The notes: generated by a model from the sequence alone, not told the origin. A DNA stretch of 64,000 nt from Croceibacterium_B sp963811255 (GCA_963811255.1 CAWEQI010000003.1:1178001-1242000); one strand, 5' to 3'; positions 53,042-62,118 are shown, numbered from the stretch's first letter. Numbers and translations: made by a program.

Positions 53042-53440
53042 ATGAGCGAGCCCACCCTGCGCGTTGCCTTCTTCAAGCTCAACGTGCCCGAGATCGGCCC
53101 GGCGCTGGCGTTTTGGCGCGAAGCGTTCGGGTTCCAGGTCGTGCAGACCTACGACGAAGCGGAGTTTCTTGAACAGATCCTCGCCCTGCCGGGGCAGGCG
53201 AACGGCCCCAACCTGATGCTCGTCGCCTACAAGGACGGGCGCGATGTCACGGTCGGCCACGGCCACGGCGCGGTCGGCCTGCAGTGCGGCGACATCGGCG
53301 CGGCGCATGAGCGGGCGCTGGCTGCGGGAGCGAAAGAGGGCACGAGGATCATGACGGTCGGCGAAGGGATCAAGGTGGCTGTGCTGCACAGCCCCGAAGG
53401 GCACGAGATCGAGTTGGTCCAGCTGCCGGCCAGGACCTAG
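53042..53440 (+). CDS. VOC family protein
   Basis: A 132-aa single-domain VOC/glyoxalase-fold protein: VAFFKLNVPEIGPALAFWRE, AFGFQVVQTYDEAEFLEQIL, GAVGLQCGDIGAAHERALAA and HSPEGHEIELVQL. The first strand lacks the usual His (KLNVP), but Glu in HEIEL is kept, so metal binding is uncertain. There is no signal peptide. It overlaps the convergent LysR gene by four bases. Confidence 0.82.
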   Translation: MSEPTLRVAFFKLNVPEIGPALAFWREAFGFQVVQTYDEAEFLEQILALPGQANGPNLMLVAYKDGRDVTVGHGHGAVGLQCGDIGAAHERALAAGAKEGTRIMTVGEGIKVAVLHSPEGHEIELVQLPART

Positions 53441-54399
53441 GCGGCAACCTCGGCATAATCCTCGGCGAATATGGAAATGGTCCGGTAGTCCGGATCCTGC
53501 AGCACCGCCGACAGCAGGAAGCTGGCGACCGCTTCGCAACGCGGGTCGGTCGCGTGATCCTTACGATACCACAACAGACGCCAGTTCTCGAGCGGATAGA
53601 GCATGATCACGGTTTCGCGCATGTCCGACGGCAGGATGGTGTCGGCAAAGGAGGAAATGCCGACCCCGCGTTCGAGCATCGCCGCCATCACGTCGTAATA
53701 CTGGGTGTGGCCGATAACGTGCTTCGGGCGAATGCCGTACTGCTCGAAGAAGCGCAGCATCTCATGCTCGCGCGCGCTCGCCGCCAGCGGCATAATGAAC
53801 GGCAGCGTGTTGAGCGCGTCGGGCGCGAGCGGAAGCCGATGCCCTTCGGCGAACTTGCGATGTCCGTAGATGCCGCCGCGGACTAGCGCCAGCTGACGGA
53901 AATAAGGCTCAACCGAACGGTCGGCGCGGCGGTGGATCAGCGCGAAGTCGTAGCGGCCGTCTTCAAGATCGCGAGCCAGCTCGTTGGTCGGGATTTGCCC
54001 ATCGAATTCGAGCTCGATCCGCTGATGCGCAGCGAAAAAGCGATCGAGCTTGGGGCGGATATAGCTGTCGAGCATGCCCTGGCCAACCAGCACCCGAAAT
54101 TGCGCGGGACCTTCGGCCTCGCCCGCCTCTTTGCGGCGATGGGCGGCCAGCGCCTTGCCGGCGGCCTGGAACGCCCGCAAGTCCTCGAGAAAGGCCATCC
54201 CTTCGCTGGTCACCGTCGGCCGCTGGCCGGGCCGACGCGCGAACAGCGCAACGCCGAGCTGATGCTCGAGCGCCTTGATCTGGTTGCTCACCGAAGCTTG
54301 CGAAATGCCGAGACTTTCCGCGCTGCGGCGGAAGCTGCGCGTGGCGCACAGGCTGGCGAACACCTCCAGCTGGCGCAGCGTGAAAGGTAGACCGGCCAT
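53437..54399 (-). CDS. LysR-family regulator next to TonB receptor
   Basis: A 320-aa LysR-type regulator. The N-terminal helix-turn-helix is standard (FTLRQLEVFASLCATRSFRR, then SAESLGISQASVSNQIKALE). The ligand domain starts about residue 105 (AQFRVLVGQGMLDSYIRPKL). GGGGAGAG precedes the ATG. It is divergent from a large TonB-dependent receptor with a perfect palindrome between, so it very likely controls that gene and perhaps the AAHS carrier. Related LysR proteins answer to aromatic acids, but the effector is unknown. Confidence 0.92.
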   Translation of the reverse strand: MAGLPFTLRQLEVFASLCATRSFRRSAESLGISQASVSNQIKALEHQLGVALFARRPGQRPTVTSEGMAFLEDLRAFQAAGKALAAHRRKEAGEAEGPAQFRVLVGQGMLDSYIRPKLDRFFAAHQRIELEFDGQIPTNELARDLEDGRYDFALIHRRADRSVEPYFRQLALVRGGIYGHRKFAEGHRLPLAPDALNTLPFIMPLAASAREHEMLRFFEQYGIRPKHVIGHTQYYDVMAAMLERGVGISSFADTILPSDMRETVIMLYPLENWRLLWYRKDHATDPRCEAVASFLLSAVLQDPDYRTISIFAEDYAEVAA

Positions 54400-54429
54400 T
54401 ATCTCTCCCCGCTGAAAGTATAACCGAGC

Positions 54430-54449
54430 AGTGATGACCTGTCATCACT
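54430..54449. promoter_or_regulatory. Perfect palindrome in the LysR/receptor divergent gap
   Basis: AGTGATGA-CCTG-TCATCACT, perfect 8-bp arms, holds the LysR T-N11-A pattern and lies 30 bp from the LysR ATG and 76 bp from the receptor ATG. It is the natural LysR binding site for both genes. Confidence 0.65.
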
Positions 54450-54524
54450 TTGCGGTTCGTTGCTTCCGACGGCCCTTTTCCAGGAAAGCGCTCCTCGAAA
54501 AGAAAAACGGTGGGAGGGAATTTC

Positions 54525-57500
54525 ATGAGGTTCGTCGCCGATCGACCCGGCATGTCCGGAGTACGCCGCCTGTTCGCCTGCAGCGCCAGCCTGGCCGCGC
54601 TCGCCCTGGCGAGCACGCCCGCATCGGCCGAGGACAACGCGACCGAGACGGACAGTGCCGCGCCAGCGGATCCGGGAGCACCGGCCGACCAGTCGGCCGC
54701 TCCCGCGGACGGGGCGGCCACGTCCGGCAAGGAAATCACTGTCACCGGCTCCCGCATCCGCGCAACCGGGATGACCGCACCGGTGCCGGTCACGATCGTG
54801 AACGCGCAGGAGATCGAGACGCTTTCGCCCGGCGCCATGATCACCGGGGTCAGCCAGTTGCCGCAATTCTACGGCAACCAGACGCCCAACAGCGGCAACT
54901 TCTTCGTGCGCAGCGGCTACGGTTCGCTCAACCTGCGCGGCCTCGGCGTCAACCGCACGCTGACCCTGCTCAACGGCCGCCGCGTGCCGTCGACCAGCGC
55001 GTTCGGCGGAGTCGACATCAACCTGTTCCCCGAAGCGATGATCTCGAGCGTCGAGACGACCACGGGCGGCGCCTCGGCGGCGTATGGCACCGACGCCGTC
55101 GCCGGCGTCGTCAACTTCATTCTCAACACCAAGTATACCGGCCTGCAGGTGAACCTCGAAGCCGGCGTGACCAGCCGCGACGACGGACAGAACGTCAAGG
55201 GTTCGATCGCCTACGGCAGGGATTTCGCTGGCGGCCGCGGCCATATCCTCGCCTCGGCGGAATACTACAATCAGGACGGGATCGACAATTACCGCAAGCG
55301 CCACTGGTATCAGGCATGGGGCACGTTCGGCAGCGGCACTCAGGCCGATCCGTATTACTTCGCGCCGAACGTCCGCTCCGCAAACGCGAGCTTCGACGGC
55401 ACGATCTTCGCGCCCGGAACCGCCATCAACGGGCTGCAGTTCGACAGCAGCGGCAACGTCCATCCGTTCCAGCCCGGCTCGATCCTGCAGGGGGTGGTAG
55501 GCACTCCGCCGGCGCGGACCAACGGCGGCAGCGCCGACGACATCGGCGGCGGGGAGGTCGCGAGCCTCTATCCCAACCTCGACCGCTATTCGGTATTCGC
55601 TTACGCCGACTACGACGTCACAGATGGGTTCAAGCTGTTCGCCCAGTTCCTCCACGGGCGTACGCACATCCACCAGTACAACAGCCCGCGCGCGAGCTTC
55701 GGCGGCACGCCGACCGCGCTGACGATCTTCCAGGACAACGCTTTCCTGCCGGACAACCTGCGGCAGATGATGATCGACAACAACATCCAGTCCTTCACGC
55801 TGCGCCGGATGGGCAGCATCCAGGACATCGGCACGATGTACCTCGACGATACGACGACGCAGTACATCGGCACCGGCGGCTTCCAGTGGAACATTGACGG
55901 CGGCCTGCTCAAGGATTGGGAAATCGACGGCTACTACCAGTATGGCCAGAGCACGCGCGACTGGCGCCAGTTCGGCCTGCGGGTGGACCGCATCTTCGCC
56001 GCGGTCGATGCCGTGCGCGACCCGAACGGCAACATCGTTTGCCGGGTGAGCCTCTACGGCAATGCTTTCCCGGGCTGCCAACCGCTCAATCTGTTCGGCC
56101 GCGGCAACGCCTCGCAAGCGGCGGCGGATTACGTCACCGGCTTCGAGCCCGGCCAGCAGATCTCCACGCCGCTCTTCTTCGCCGACGGCGGCTACGGCCC
56201 CGGCGTCACCTACAATTACACCACCAGCCCTGAGAAGGTGAACCTGACCACCTTCAAGCAACACTTCGCCGAGCTGTCCGCTTCCGGCAACCTGTGGGAC
56301 GGCTGGGGCGCGGGCCCGATCGCCGCCGCGTTCGGCGGATCCTACCGCAAGGATTCGATCCGCCAGGTGGTGCAGGACGTGACCAATCCGCCGTCCGACA
56401 CCGTCAACGGGCATCCGGTGCTGTGCAACGGCGAAGCCCCGGGGTTGCGCGGCGTGAGCGCCCCCGATTGCCATAATACGGTCGGCGTCCAGTACTCAAA
56501 GGTTTCCAACATTCTCGGCTCGGCCGACGTCTGGGAGGTCTTCGGCGAGCTGCTGGTGCCGCTGATCGATACCGAGGGATTCAAGGCGCGGGCCAACGGT
56601 GCGGTCCGCTGGGCCGATTATTCGGGCTCGGGCACGATCTGGGCCTACAAGGGCGGCGTCGAAGCGGACATCGCCGACATGTTCCGCCTGCGCGGCACCT
56701 ATTCGCGCGACGTGCGCGCCGCCAACCTGTCCGAACGGTTCGACAAGACGGGCGGCGCGGCGACGGTGACCGACCCGCGCAACCTTCTCGACAACGATCC
56801 GACCAATGACAACACCACGTACAACGTGACGATTTTTTCGGGCGGCAATCCCGGCGTCAAACCAGAAAAGGCCGACACCTTCACCGCCGGCGTCGTCTTC
56901 AACCCCTCCTTCTTCCACAGCCTGTCCGTCTCGGTCGACTGGTACGACATCAAGATCAAGGATGCGATCGGCCAGGTGGGCACGCAAAATGTCGTCAACC
57001 GCTGCCTCGGCACCGCACCGGAGCAGGCGTTCTGCGATCTGATCACGCTCAACAACGGCAGCCTCGACGGCGCGCTGGTGGGTGACGTCTACGTCAATGT
57101 GGCGAAATCGGAAGTCAGCGGCGTCGATGCCGAAATCGACTTCAACACCCCGGTCAAGCTGCTCGGCGGGGGCGACGAGTCGCTCTCGGCGCGGGCGTTC
57201 GGCAGTTGGTTGATCAAGCGTGCGGAAACCAACAGCACCGGCGTCACCACCGATTATGCCGGCCAGACCGGCGCCGGCCAGAGCGGCGGCGGCTATCTCC
57301 CCTATCCCGATTTCAAGGCGACGGGGAGCATCACTTATCGCAACGGCGGCTGGTCGTTCCTGACGCAGGCTCGCTACATTGCGCCGGGTATCCAGGACAT
57401 CTGCGGAGTCGTGGCCTGCCCCGGCGCGACTGACCCGATCTACATCCAGGACAACAGGGTGGATTCGGTCCTCTACATCGACCTGCGGCTGGATTACCGC

Positions 57501-57677
57501 GCCCATCTCGGCGTCGCCGACGCGGACTTCTTCTTCAACGTCACCAACCTGTTCGACACCGATCCGCCGATCACGCCCTCGTACAGCGCGTTCCTCGGCT
57601 ATGCGACGCAGTACAATCCATCTGTCTACGATGTCCTCGGCCGGCGTTACACCCTCGGCATGAAGCTCAAGTTCTAA
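54525..57677 (+). CDS. Large TonB-dependent receptor
   Basis: A 1050-aa outer-membrane receptor. GGGAGGGAA precedes the ATG at 54525. Signal peptide to about residue 37 (ALASTPASA), then a Pro/Ala linker and the TonB box EITVTGSRI. The plug (ITGVSQLPQFYGNQTPNSGN; INLFPEAMISSVETTTGGAS) carries the LPQF-TPN motif of the big sphingomonad/Xanthomonas type. The barrel ends at YTLGMKLKF. Its size suits uptake of plant-derived oligomers or aromatics. A LysR gene is divergent, and an AAHS symporter gene is convergent. Confidence 0.95.
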   Translation: MRFVADRPGMSGVRRLFACSASLAALALASTPASAEDNATETDSAAPADPGAPADQSAAPADGAATSGKEITVTGSRIRATGMTAPVPVTIVNAQEIETLSPGAMITGVSQLPQFYGNQTPNSGNFFVRSGYGSLNLRGLGVNRTLTLLNGRRVPSTSAFGGVDINLFPEAMISSVETTTGGASAAYGTDAVAGVVNFILNTKYTGLQVNLEAGVTSRDDGQNVKGSIAYGRDFAGGRGHILASAEYYNQDGIDNYRKRHWYQAWGTFGSGTQADPYYFAPNVRSANASFDGTIFAPGTAINGLQFDSSGNVHPFQPGSILQGVVGTPPARTNGGSADDIGGGEVASLYPNLDRYSVFAYADYDVTDGFKLFAQFLHGRTHIHQYNSPRASFGGTPTALTIFQDNAFLPDNLRQMMIDNNIQSFTLRRMGSIQDIGTMYLDDTTTQYIGTGGFQWNIDGGLLKDWEIDGYYQYGQSTRDWRQFGLRVDRIFAAVDAVRDPNGNIVCRVSLYGNAFPGCQPLNLFGRGNASQAAADYVTGFEPGQQISTPLFFADGGYGPGVTYNYTTSPEKVNLTTFKQHFAELSASGNLWDGWGAGPIAAAFGGSYRKDSIRQVVQDVTNPPSDTVNGHPVLCNGEAPGLRGVSAPDCHNTVGVQYSKVSNILGSADVWEVFGELLVPLIDTEGFKARANGAVRWADYSGSGTIWAYKGGVEADIADMFRLRGTYSRDVRAANLSERFDKTGGAATVTDPRNLLDNDPTNDNTTYNVTIFSGGNPGVKPEKADTFTAGVVFNPSFFHSLSVSVDWYDIKIKDAIGQVGTQNVVNRCLGTAPEQAFCDLITLNNGSLDGALVGDVYVNVAKSEVSGVDAEIDFNTPVKLLGGGDESLSARAFGSWLIKRAETNSTGVTTDYAGQTGAGQSGGGYLPYPDFKATGSITYRNGGWSFLTQARYIAPGIQDICGVVACPGATDPIYIQDNRVDSVLYIDLRLDYRAHLGVADADFFFNVTNLFDTDPPITPSYSAFLGYATQYNPSVYDVLGRRYTLGMKLKF

Positions 57678-57682
57678 CGAAA

Positions 57683-57716
57683 TCCCGTCCCGGCTACCCG
57701 AGGAGCCGGCACGGGA
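57683..57716. terminator. Hairpin between convergent receptor and MFS genes
   Basis: TCCCGT-CC-CGGCT-ACCCGAGG-AGCCG-GC-ACGGGA gives a stem with one internal mismatch pair, placed right after the receptor stop (57677) and before the MFS stop (57727). It can serve either strand. No T-run. Confidence 0.45.
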
Positions 57717-57726
57717 TAACGAGCAG

Positions 57727-59088
57727 TCAGGCGGCGGCGGGACTCCCTTCCGTCGCCGCCTGGCGACGGTGGGCGATGCCGAGAACGGCGATCAGCGTGG
57801 CGATCACGACGGCCGGAAGCGCCACCAGCAGCATGATCGTCCCGAGCGGCAGCGCCGCGCCGAGCGCCAGGCCGCCCAGGTAAGGGAAGAGAATCCCGCC
57901 GATGCGGCCCATGCCGGTCGCCCAGCCGAACCCGCTCGAGCGCATCTCCGGCGGATAGCCGAGCGTCGCCAGGGTGTTGATCCCGGTCTGCCCGCCGACC
58001 TGGGCGACGTTCCAGGCGATCATCCCAAGGAGGAACAGGCCGGTCCCGAATGGAATCACGCCGAGGGAGCCGATCGCCAGCGCATCGAGCAGGAAATAGC
58101 CGGCGATCAGCCAGTAGGGATGAATCCGATCCATCAGCCAGCCCATCGTTAAGGTGCCGGCGATGCCGCCGGAAAAGGCGATCAGGTCGAAGCGGGCGAA
58201 GGCCGGCACCGGGATGCCGGACAACTGGTTGAAATAGGTCGTCATCCAGCTCGACAGCAACGCGATGTTGCCGAGCGACAGGAAGCAGGCGAACCACAGG
58301 ATCAGCGTCTGCACGACGTAACGGCGCGACAGCAGCGCCAGCGGCCCCGCTTTCGACGGCGGCGGCGCATCGCCGAGGTGATAGACCTCGCCGCCATGGA
58401 TCGGCGCCTCCGCCTCGATCGCCAGGATCGCCGCCGGAATGCGATGGTCGCGCGGATTGCGCGAGACGCGAAACGCCAGGGATTCGGGGACCGCCAGCAG
58501 CAGCGGCAGCATCGCCAACGGCAGGATTCCGGCAAGCCAAAAGCCGATGCGCCAGCCGAACGGGACCAGCAACCACGCGGCGACCGCGCTGGCCGCGGCA
58601 TTGCCGGCGGAAAAACCGACCAGCGCGATGGCCAGGAACGTGGCCCGCCGCCGCTTGGGGGTGGTTTCCGAAATCAGCGCCAGTCCGATCGGCAGCATGG
58701 CGGCCAGGAACACGCCGGAAACCCCGCGCAGGGCCGCCAGCCACATCAGCGACGGCACCCACACCGCGCCTATCGTCAGCACTCCGAACACCGTCGCGCA
58801 TAGCATCAGCACCGGCTTGCGCCCGATCCTGTCGGCGAGCGGCGGCAGCAGGAACGCGCCCAGCGCCATCCCGGTCTGCTGCCAGACGAACACCTTGCTC
58901 ATCGCCACCGGCGCAGCGCCGAAACCATGGGCGATGGCCGGCGCCAGCTTGCCGACGAAGAACACGTCGAAACTGTCGAGAAACAGCGCGACCGTGCAGA
59001 CGATCAGGGTGGCGATGGCGCGCCAGCCGATCGGCTGGGCGTCGATGAACGCGGCCACGTCGAAGCGGCGATCTCCGGCGGCGGCCAT
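57727..59088 (-). CDS. AAHS-type aromatic acid MFS symporter
   Basis: A 453-aa MFS carrier of the aromatic acid:H+ symporter (AAHS, PcaK-like) family. Helix 1 has LDSFDVFFVGKLAPAIA with the acidic pair typical of AAHS, and motif A is in LPPLADRIGRKPVLMLCATV. About 12 helices are visible. ATG at 59088 is chosen since GGGAGAG lies ahead; ATG at 59103 lies inside an inverted repeat. The divergent LysR and large receptor nearby suggest one uptake route for aromatic acids across both membranes; the substrate is unproven. Confidence 0.9.
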   Translation of the reverse strand: MAAAGDRRFDVAAFIDAQPIGWRAIATLIVCTVALFLDSFDVFFVGKLAPAIAHGFGAAPVAMSKVFVWQQTGMALGAFLLPPLADRIGRKPVLMLCATVFGVLTIGAVWVPSLMWLAALRGVSGVFLAAMLPIGLALISETTPKRRRATFLAIALVGFSAGNAAASAVAAWLLVPFGWRIGFWLAGILPLAMLPLLLAVPESLAFRVSRNPRDHRIPAAILAIEAEAPIHGGEVYHLGDAPPPSKAGPLALLSRRYVVQTLILWFACFLSLGNIALLSSWMTTYFNQLSGIPVPAFARFDLIAFSGGIAGTLTMGWLMDRIHPYWLIAGYFLLDALAIGSLGVIPFGTGLFLLGMIAWNVAQVGGQTGINTLATLGYPPEMRSSGFGWATGMGRIGGILFPYLGGLALGAALPLGTIMLLVALPAVVIATLIAVLGIAHRRQAATEGSPAAA

Positions 59089-59093
59089 GCGGT

Positions 59094-59127
59094 ACTCTCC
59101 CATTGGACTTTGTCAAAATGGGAGAGT
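59094..59127 (-). promoter_or_regulatory. Inverted repeat enclosing the MFS ribosome-binding site
   Basis: ACTCTCCCATT and AATGGGAGAGT are perfect 11-bp arms around a 12-bp loop. The arm nearer the gene holds the GGGAGAG site of the MFS start. In RNA this stem would hide it; in DNA it is a large operator. On the minus strand the loop holds TTGACA, a possible -35 box. Confidence 0.6.
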
Positions 59128-59147
59128 GACGGCCTGCAGAGCCGCCG

Positions 59148-59197
59148 TCAATCGACGGATTGCGCCGCTGGCTCAATCGACGGATTGCGCCGCCGGC
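59148..59197. repeat. 25-bp tandem duplication at the end of the retropepsin gene
   Basis: Two near-identical 25-bp units beginning TCAATCGACGGATTGCGCCG (one base differs) abut at 59173. The right copy is the end of the retropepsin gene and includes its stop, and the left copy repeats that end after the stop. Confidence 0.85.
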
Positions 59198-59847
59198 TGC
59201 GGATGGTGCGGAACGAGGATCATGACGTTGTTCTGGACCCGCCACGAAGCGAGGCGCGAGAGCACGTTCATGCCGATGACGTTGGTCGGCCCGAGGCCGG
59301 GGGCGATGATCGCATCGATACCGCTCGCGGCGACATTGCCGAAGCGCAAATGGTCGATCGAAGTCAGCCGGGCCGCAACCATCCCGTTGGCCGTCTGCAT
59401 GCGGATCGGAATCCCCGCTTCGCGCGGGGTCAGGCCAGCGCGTTCGGCGGTGTCGCTCGAAACGGCGGTCAGCGTGGCGCCGGTATCGACCAGGAACCGC
59501 GCCGGAACGCCGTTGATCTCGGCCCTCAGCCAGAAGTGGCCGTCGCGCGCCATCGGCACCCGCGTCTCGCGCCCTTCGACCACCTGCTGCGGCAGGCCGA
59601 GTTCGGGTACCGCCATTTCGAACCGCGGGTCGAGCCGGGAAACCTGCAGCACGACCATCACCAGGATGCCCATCAGGCCAAGAGTGCTGGCGCTCCTCAG
59701 CAACCGCCCCAGGCCCGGGCTGAGCCGGAACACCAGCGAACCGAGCACCCCCACCGCCATCGTCACCACCGCCGCCATCAGCAGCGCCGATTGCGGCAAG
59801 GCCTGGATGTTGTGCGTGAGCTGATCCCAGACGGGGAGGAAGTTCAT
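59173..59847 (-). CDS. Membrane-anchored retropepsin-like aspartic protease
   Basis: A 224-aa protein of the clan AA TIGR02281 type. Two N-terminal helices (LLMAAVVTMAVGVLGSLVF; LGLMGILVMVVLQVS) anchor it, and the protease part follows in the periplasm. The active site is ARFLVDTGATLTAVSSD, a single D-T/S-G motif that needs a dimer, with IIAPGLGPTNVIGMNVLSR as a later block. The frame also opens to ATG 59856. It is downstream of egtB-egtD but separate from them. The end of the gene has been duplicated. Confidence 0.9.
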   Translation of the reverse strand: MNFLPVWDQLTHNIQALPQSALLMAAVVTMAVGVLGSLVFRLSPGLGRLLRSASTLGLMGILVMVVLQVSRLDPRFEMAVPELGLPQQVVEGRETRVPMARDGHFWLRAEINGVPARFLVDTGATLTAVSSDTAERAGLTPREAGIPIRMQTANGMVAARLTSIDHLRFGNVAASGIDAIIAPGLGPTNVIGMNVLSRLASWRVQNNVMILVPHHPQPAAQSVD

Positions 59848-59890
59848 CGCTCGCATATAGGATGCCGCGGCCTGCTTTGCGATGGCCGGC

Positions 59891-60877
59891 TCACGGCGCG
59901 CCGCGCGGGATCGTCCAGTCGGCGAGGATCAGGGAAAAGCGCTGTTGCGAGTCGAGCCACCGCCGGCGCGGTGTCCAGCCGCCGGCGAGCAGCAGCGTGT
60001 TTTGGCTGCGCAGGTCGAACTTGTGGCTGTTTTCGGTGTGGATCGTTTCGCCCTCAGCCAACGCGAAGCGGTGGCCGGAGACCTCGAACTCGATCGCCTC
60101 GGTCGCTTCGAGATGCATTTCGATCCGGGCATAGGTATCGTTCCACCGCGCCACATGCCGCAGCTTGTCGAGCGGCAGCGTGCCGCCCAGCTCTCGATTG
60201 ATCCGCCGGGCGAGATTGCGGTTGAATTCGGCCGTGAGCCCTTGGTTGTCGTCGTAAGCGGCCTCAAGCACGGCGATGTCCTTGACCAGGTCCATCCCGA
60301 TCAGCAGCTGTGAGCCTTCGCCGAGCGTCGCCCGCATCGAGCGCAGCAGGTCGACTGCGGTGCGCGCGACCATGTTGCCGATCGTCGAACCGGGGAAGAA
60401 GCCGAGCTTCGGCAGCGCGCGGACCTCATCCGGCAACTCGACCTCGCGCATGAAGTCGGCCTCCACCGGGTACACCGGCAGCCCGGGAAACTTGGCCGCA
60501 AGATCCTCTGCCGCCGCGCGCAGGAAGTCGCCCGAGATGTCGAGCGGCACATAGGCCGCCGGCTCGATCGCGCGCAGCAGTAGCGGAGTCTTGACCGAGC
60601 TACCCGAACCGAACTCGATCACCGCCCGTCCCGGCCCGATCAATTCGCGAAACGCATCGCCGCGCTCGGTGAGGATCTCGGTCTCGGCCCGGGTGGGATA
60701 GTACTCTGGCAGCCCGGTGATTGCCTCAAACAGCGCCGAGCCGGCGTCGTCGTACAGCCACCGCGCCGGCACCGCCTTCTGCGGCTGCGCCAGCCCGGCA
60801 AGCACGTCTGCGCGAAAGGCGGTGGCGACGCCGTCCTCGCCGAGTTCGACCAGCGCGAGCCCTTCCCCCGCGGCCAC
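59891..60877 (-). CDS. egtD: L-histidine N-alpha-methyltransferase
   Basis: EgtD (328 aa) trimethylates histidine to hercynine using SAM, the first step of ergothioneine synthesis. Seen: RWLYDDAGSALFEAITGLPE, YYPTRAETEIL, SAM site VIEFGSGSSVKTPLLL and VPLDISGDFL, then GFFPGSTIGNM, GMDLVKDIAVLEAAYDD and the His-binding NRELGG...IEMHLEA region. GTG at 60877, with AAAGGA ahead, is three bases after the egtB stop, so they are co-transcribed. EgtC and EgtE are not in the window, and this EgtB may use cysteine directly. Confidence 0.94.
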   Translation of the reverse strand: MAAGEGLALVELGEDGVATAFRADVLAGLAQPQKAVPARWLYDDAGSALFEAITGLPEYYPTRAETEILTERGDAFRELIGPGRAVIEFGSGSSVKTPLLLRAIEPAAYVPLDISGDFLRAAAEDLAAKFPGLPVYPVEADFMREVELPDEVRALPKLGFFPGSTIGNMVARTAVDLLRSMRATLGEGSQLLIGMDLVKDIAVLEAAYDDNQGLTAEFNRNLARRINRELGGTLPLDKLRHVARWNDTYARIEMHLEATEAIEFEVSGHRFALAEGETIHTENSHKFDLRSQNTLLLAGGWTPRRRWLDSQQRFSLILADWTIPRGAP

Positions 60878-60879
60878 CG

Positions 60880-62118
60880 CTACAGATCCTTTGCCAGCCG
60901 CACGCCGGTGAATTGCCAGCGCTGGTGCGGATAGAAGAAATTGCGGTAGCTCGCTCGCGAATGCCCGCGCACGGTGGCGCAACTCGCTCCCCTGAGCACG
61001 AACTGGCCGGACATGAACTTGCCGTTGTACTCGCCGACGGCCCCCGCCGCCGGGGCGAACCGAGGATACGGCAGATAGGCCGAGCGAGTCCATTGCCACC
61101 CATCGCCGAACAGGTCGCGTCCGCCACGCGGCAGCGGCGGCGCGGCGCCGTCGAGCTGGTTGCCGCCCGCCGGGTCGTGCCCCTGCGCAATCGCTTCCCA
61201 TTCGAACTCGGTCGGCAGCCGCGCGCCGGCCCAGGTGGCAAAGGCGTCGGCCTCGTAATAGGAAATATGGCTCACCGGAGCCCAGGGATCGCGCATCTGC
61301 CAGCCGGCGTGGGTGAAATGCTCGCCTTCGTACCAGTAGAGGGGTGCGGCGATCCGCTTTCGCCGGACCCAGTCCCATCCGTCGGAAAGCCATAGCGAAG
61401 CCGTGCGATAGCCGCCATCAGCGATGAACTGCTCCCATTCCCCGTTGTTGACCAGACGCCCGGCCAGGGCGAACGGTTCGAGGAGAACGCGATGGCGCGG
61501 GCCTTCGTTGTCGAACGCGAAACCGTCGCCGTCGTGCCCGACAAGAGCAATTCCACCGGGATGCTCGTGCCAGTCGGGGCCGGAGCCGTCTGCCGGCGGC
61601 GAGGCGCCGGGCGCGTCCCACATCGCCGGGCCGAGCGGATTCTGGAACAGCGCGTGCTTGATGTCGGTCAGCAGCAGCTCCTGATGCTGCTGCTCGTGCG
61701 CGATGCCGAGGTCGATCAGCCCGGCGCTGTCCGGGTCGGCGAGGAGTCGTTGCATCGCTTCGTCGACATGCGCGCGCCATTCGATCACCTCGGCGACGGT
61801 CGGCCGCGTAATCATCCCGCGCCGGCCGCGAACAATCCGCTGTCCCTCGGCTTCGTAATAGGAGTTGAACAGGAACGGCCAGCGCTCGTCGAATAAGGCA
61901 TACCCCGGCAGCCGATCGCGCAGCAGGAAAGTCTCGAAGAACCACGTCGTATGCGCCAGGTGCCATTTGGCGGGCGAGGCGTCTTCCATCGACTGGATCG
62001 TCGCATCGGCCTCGGACAGCGGCGCGCACAGCGCCAGGCTCAACCGGCGCGATGCTTGGAAGCGCTCGGCGAGATCGGTTGCGCCCTTCGCAAGCGCCTG
62101 GACATGGGCTTCGGGCAC
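60880..62118 (-). CDS. egtB: Ergothioneine synthase EgtB
   Basis: EgtB (412 aa) is a non-haem iron oxygenase that joins hercynine to a thiol. The N-terminal DinB-like part supplies His ligands: WHLAHTTWFFETFLL and GIAHEQQHQELLLTDI (HxxxH). The C-terminal FGE-sulfatase fold (LVNNGEWEQFIADGGYRTAS, LPTEFEWEAIAQGHDP, VLRGASCATVRGHSRASYRN) closes the active site. GTG at 62118 with GGAGGA ahead is the start. It precedes egtD. Confidence 0.94.
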   Translation of the reverse strand: MPEAHVQALAKGATDLAERFQASRRLSLALCAPLSEADATIQSMEDASPAKWHLAHTTWFFETFLLRDRLPGYALFDERWPFLFNSYYEAEGQRIVRGRRGMITRPTVAEVIEWRAHVDEAMQRLLADPDSAGLIDLGIAHEQQHQELLLTDIKHALFQNPLGPAMWDAPGASPPADGSGPDWHEHPGGIALVGHDGDGFAFDNEGPRHRVLLEPFALAGRLVNNGEWEQFIADGGYRTASLWLSDGWDWVRRKRIAAPLYWYEGEHFTHAGWQMRDPWAPVSHISYYEADAFATWAGARLPTEFEWEAIAQGHDPAGGNQLDGAAPPLPRGGRDLFGDGWQWTRSAYLPYPRFAPAAGAVGEYNGKFMSGQFVLRGASCATVRGHSRASYRNFFYPHQRWQFTGVRLAKDL

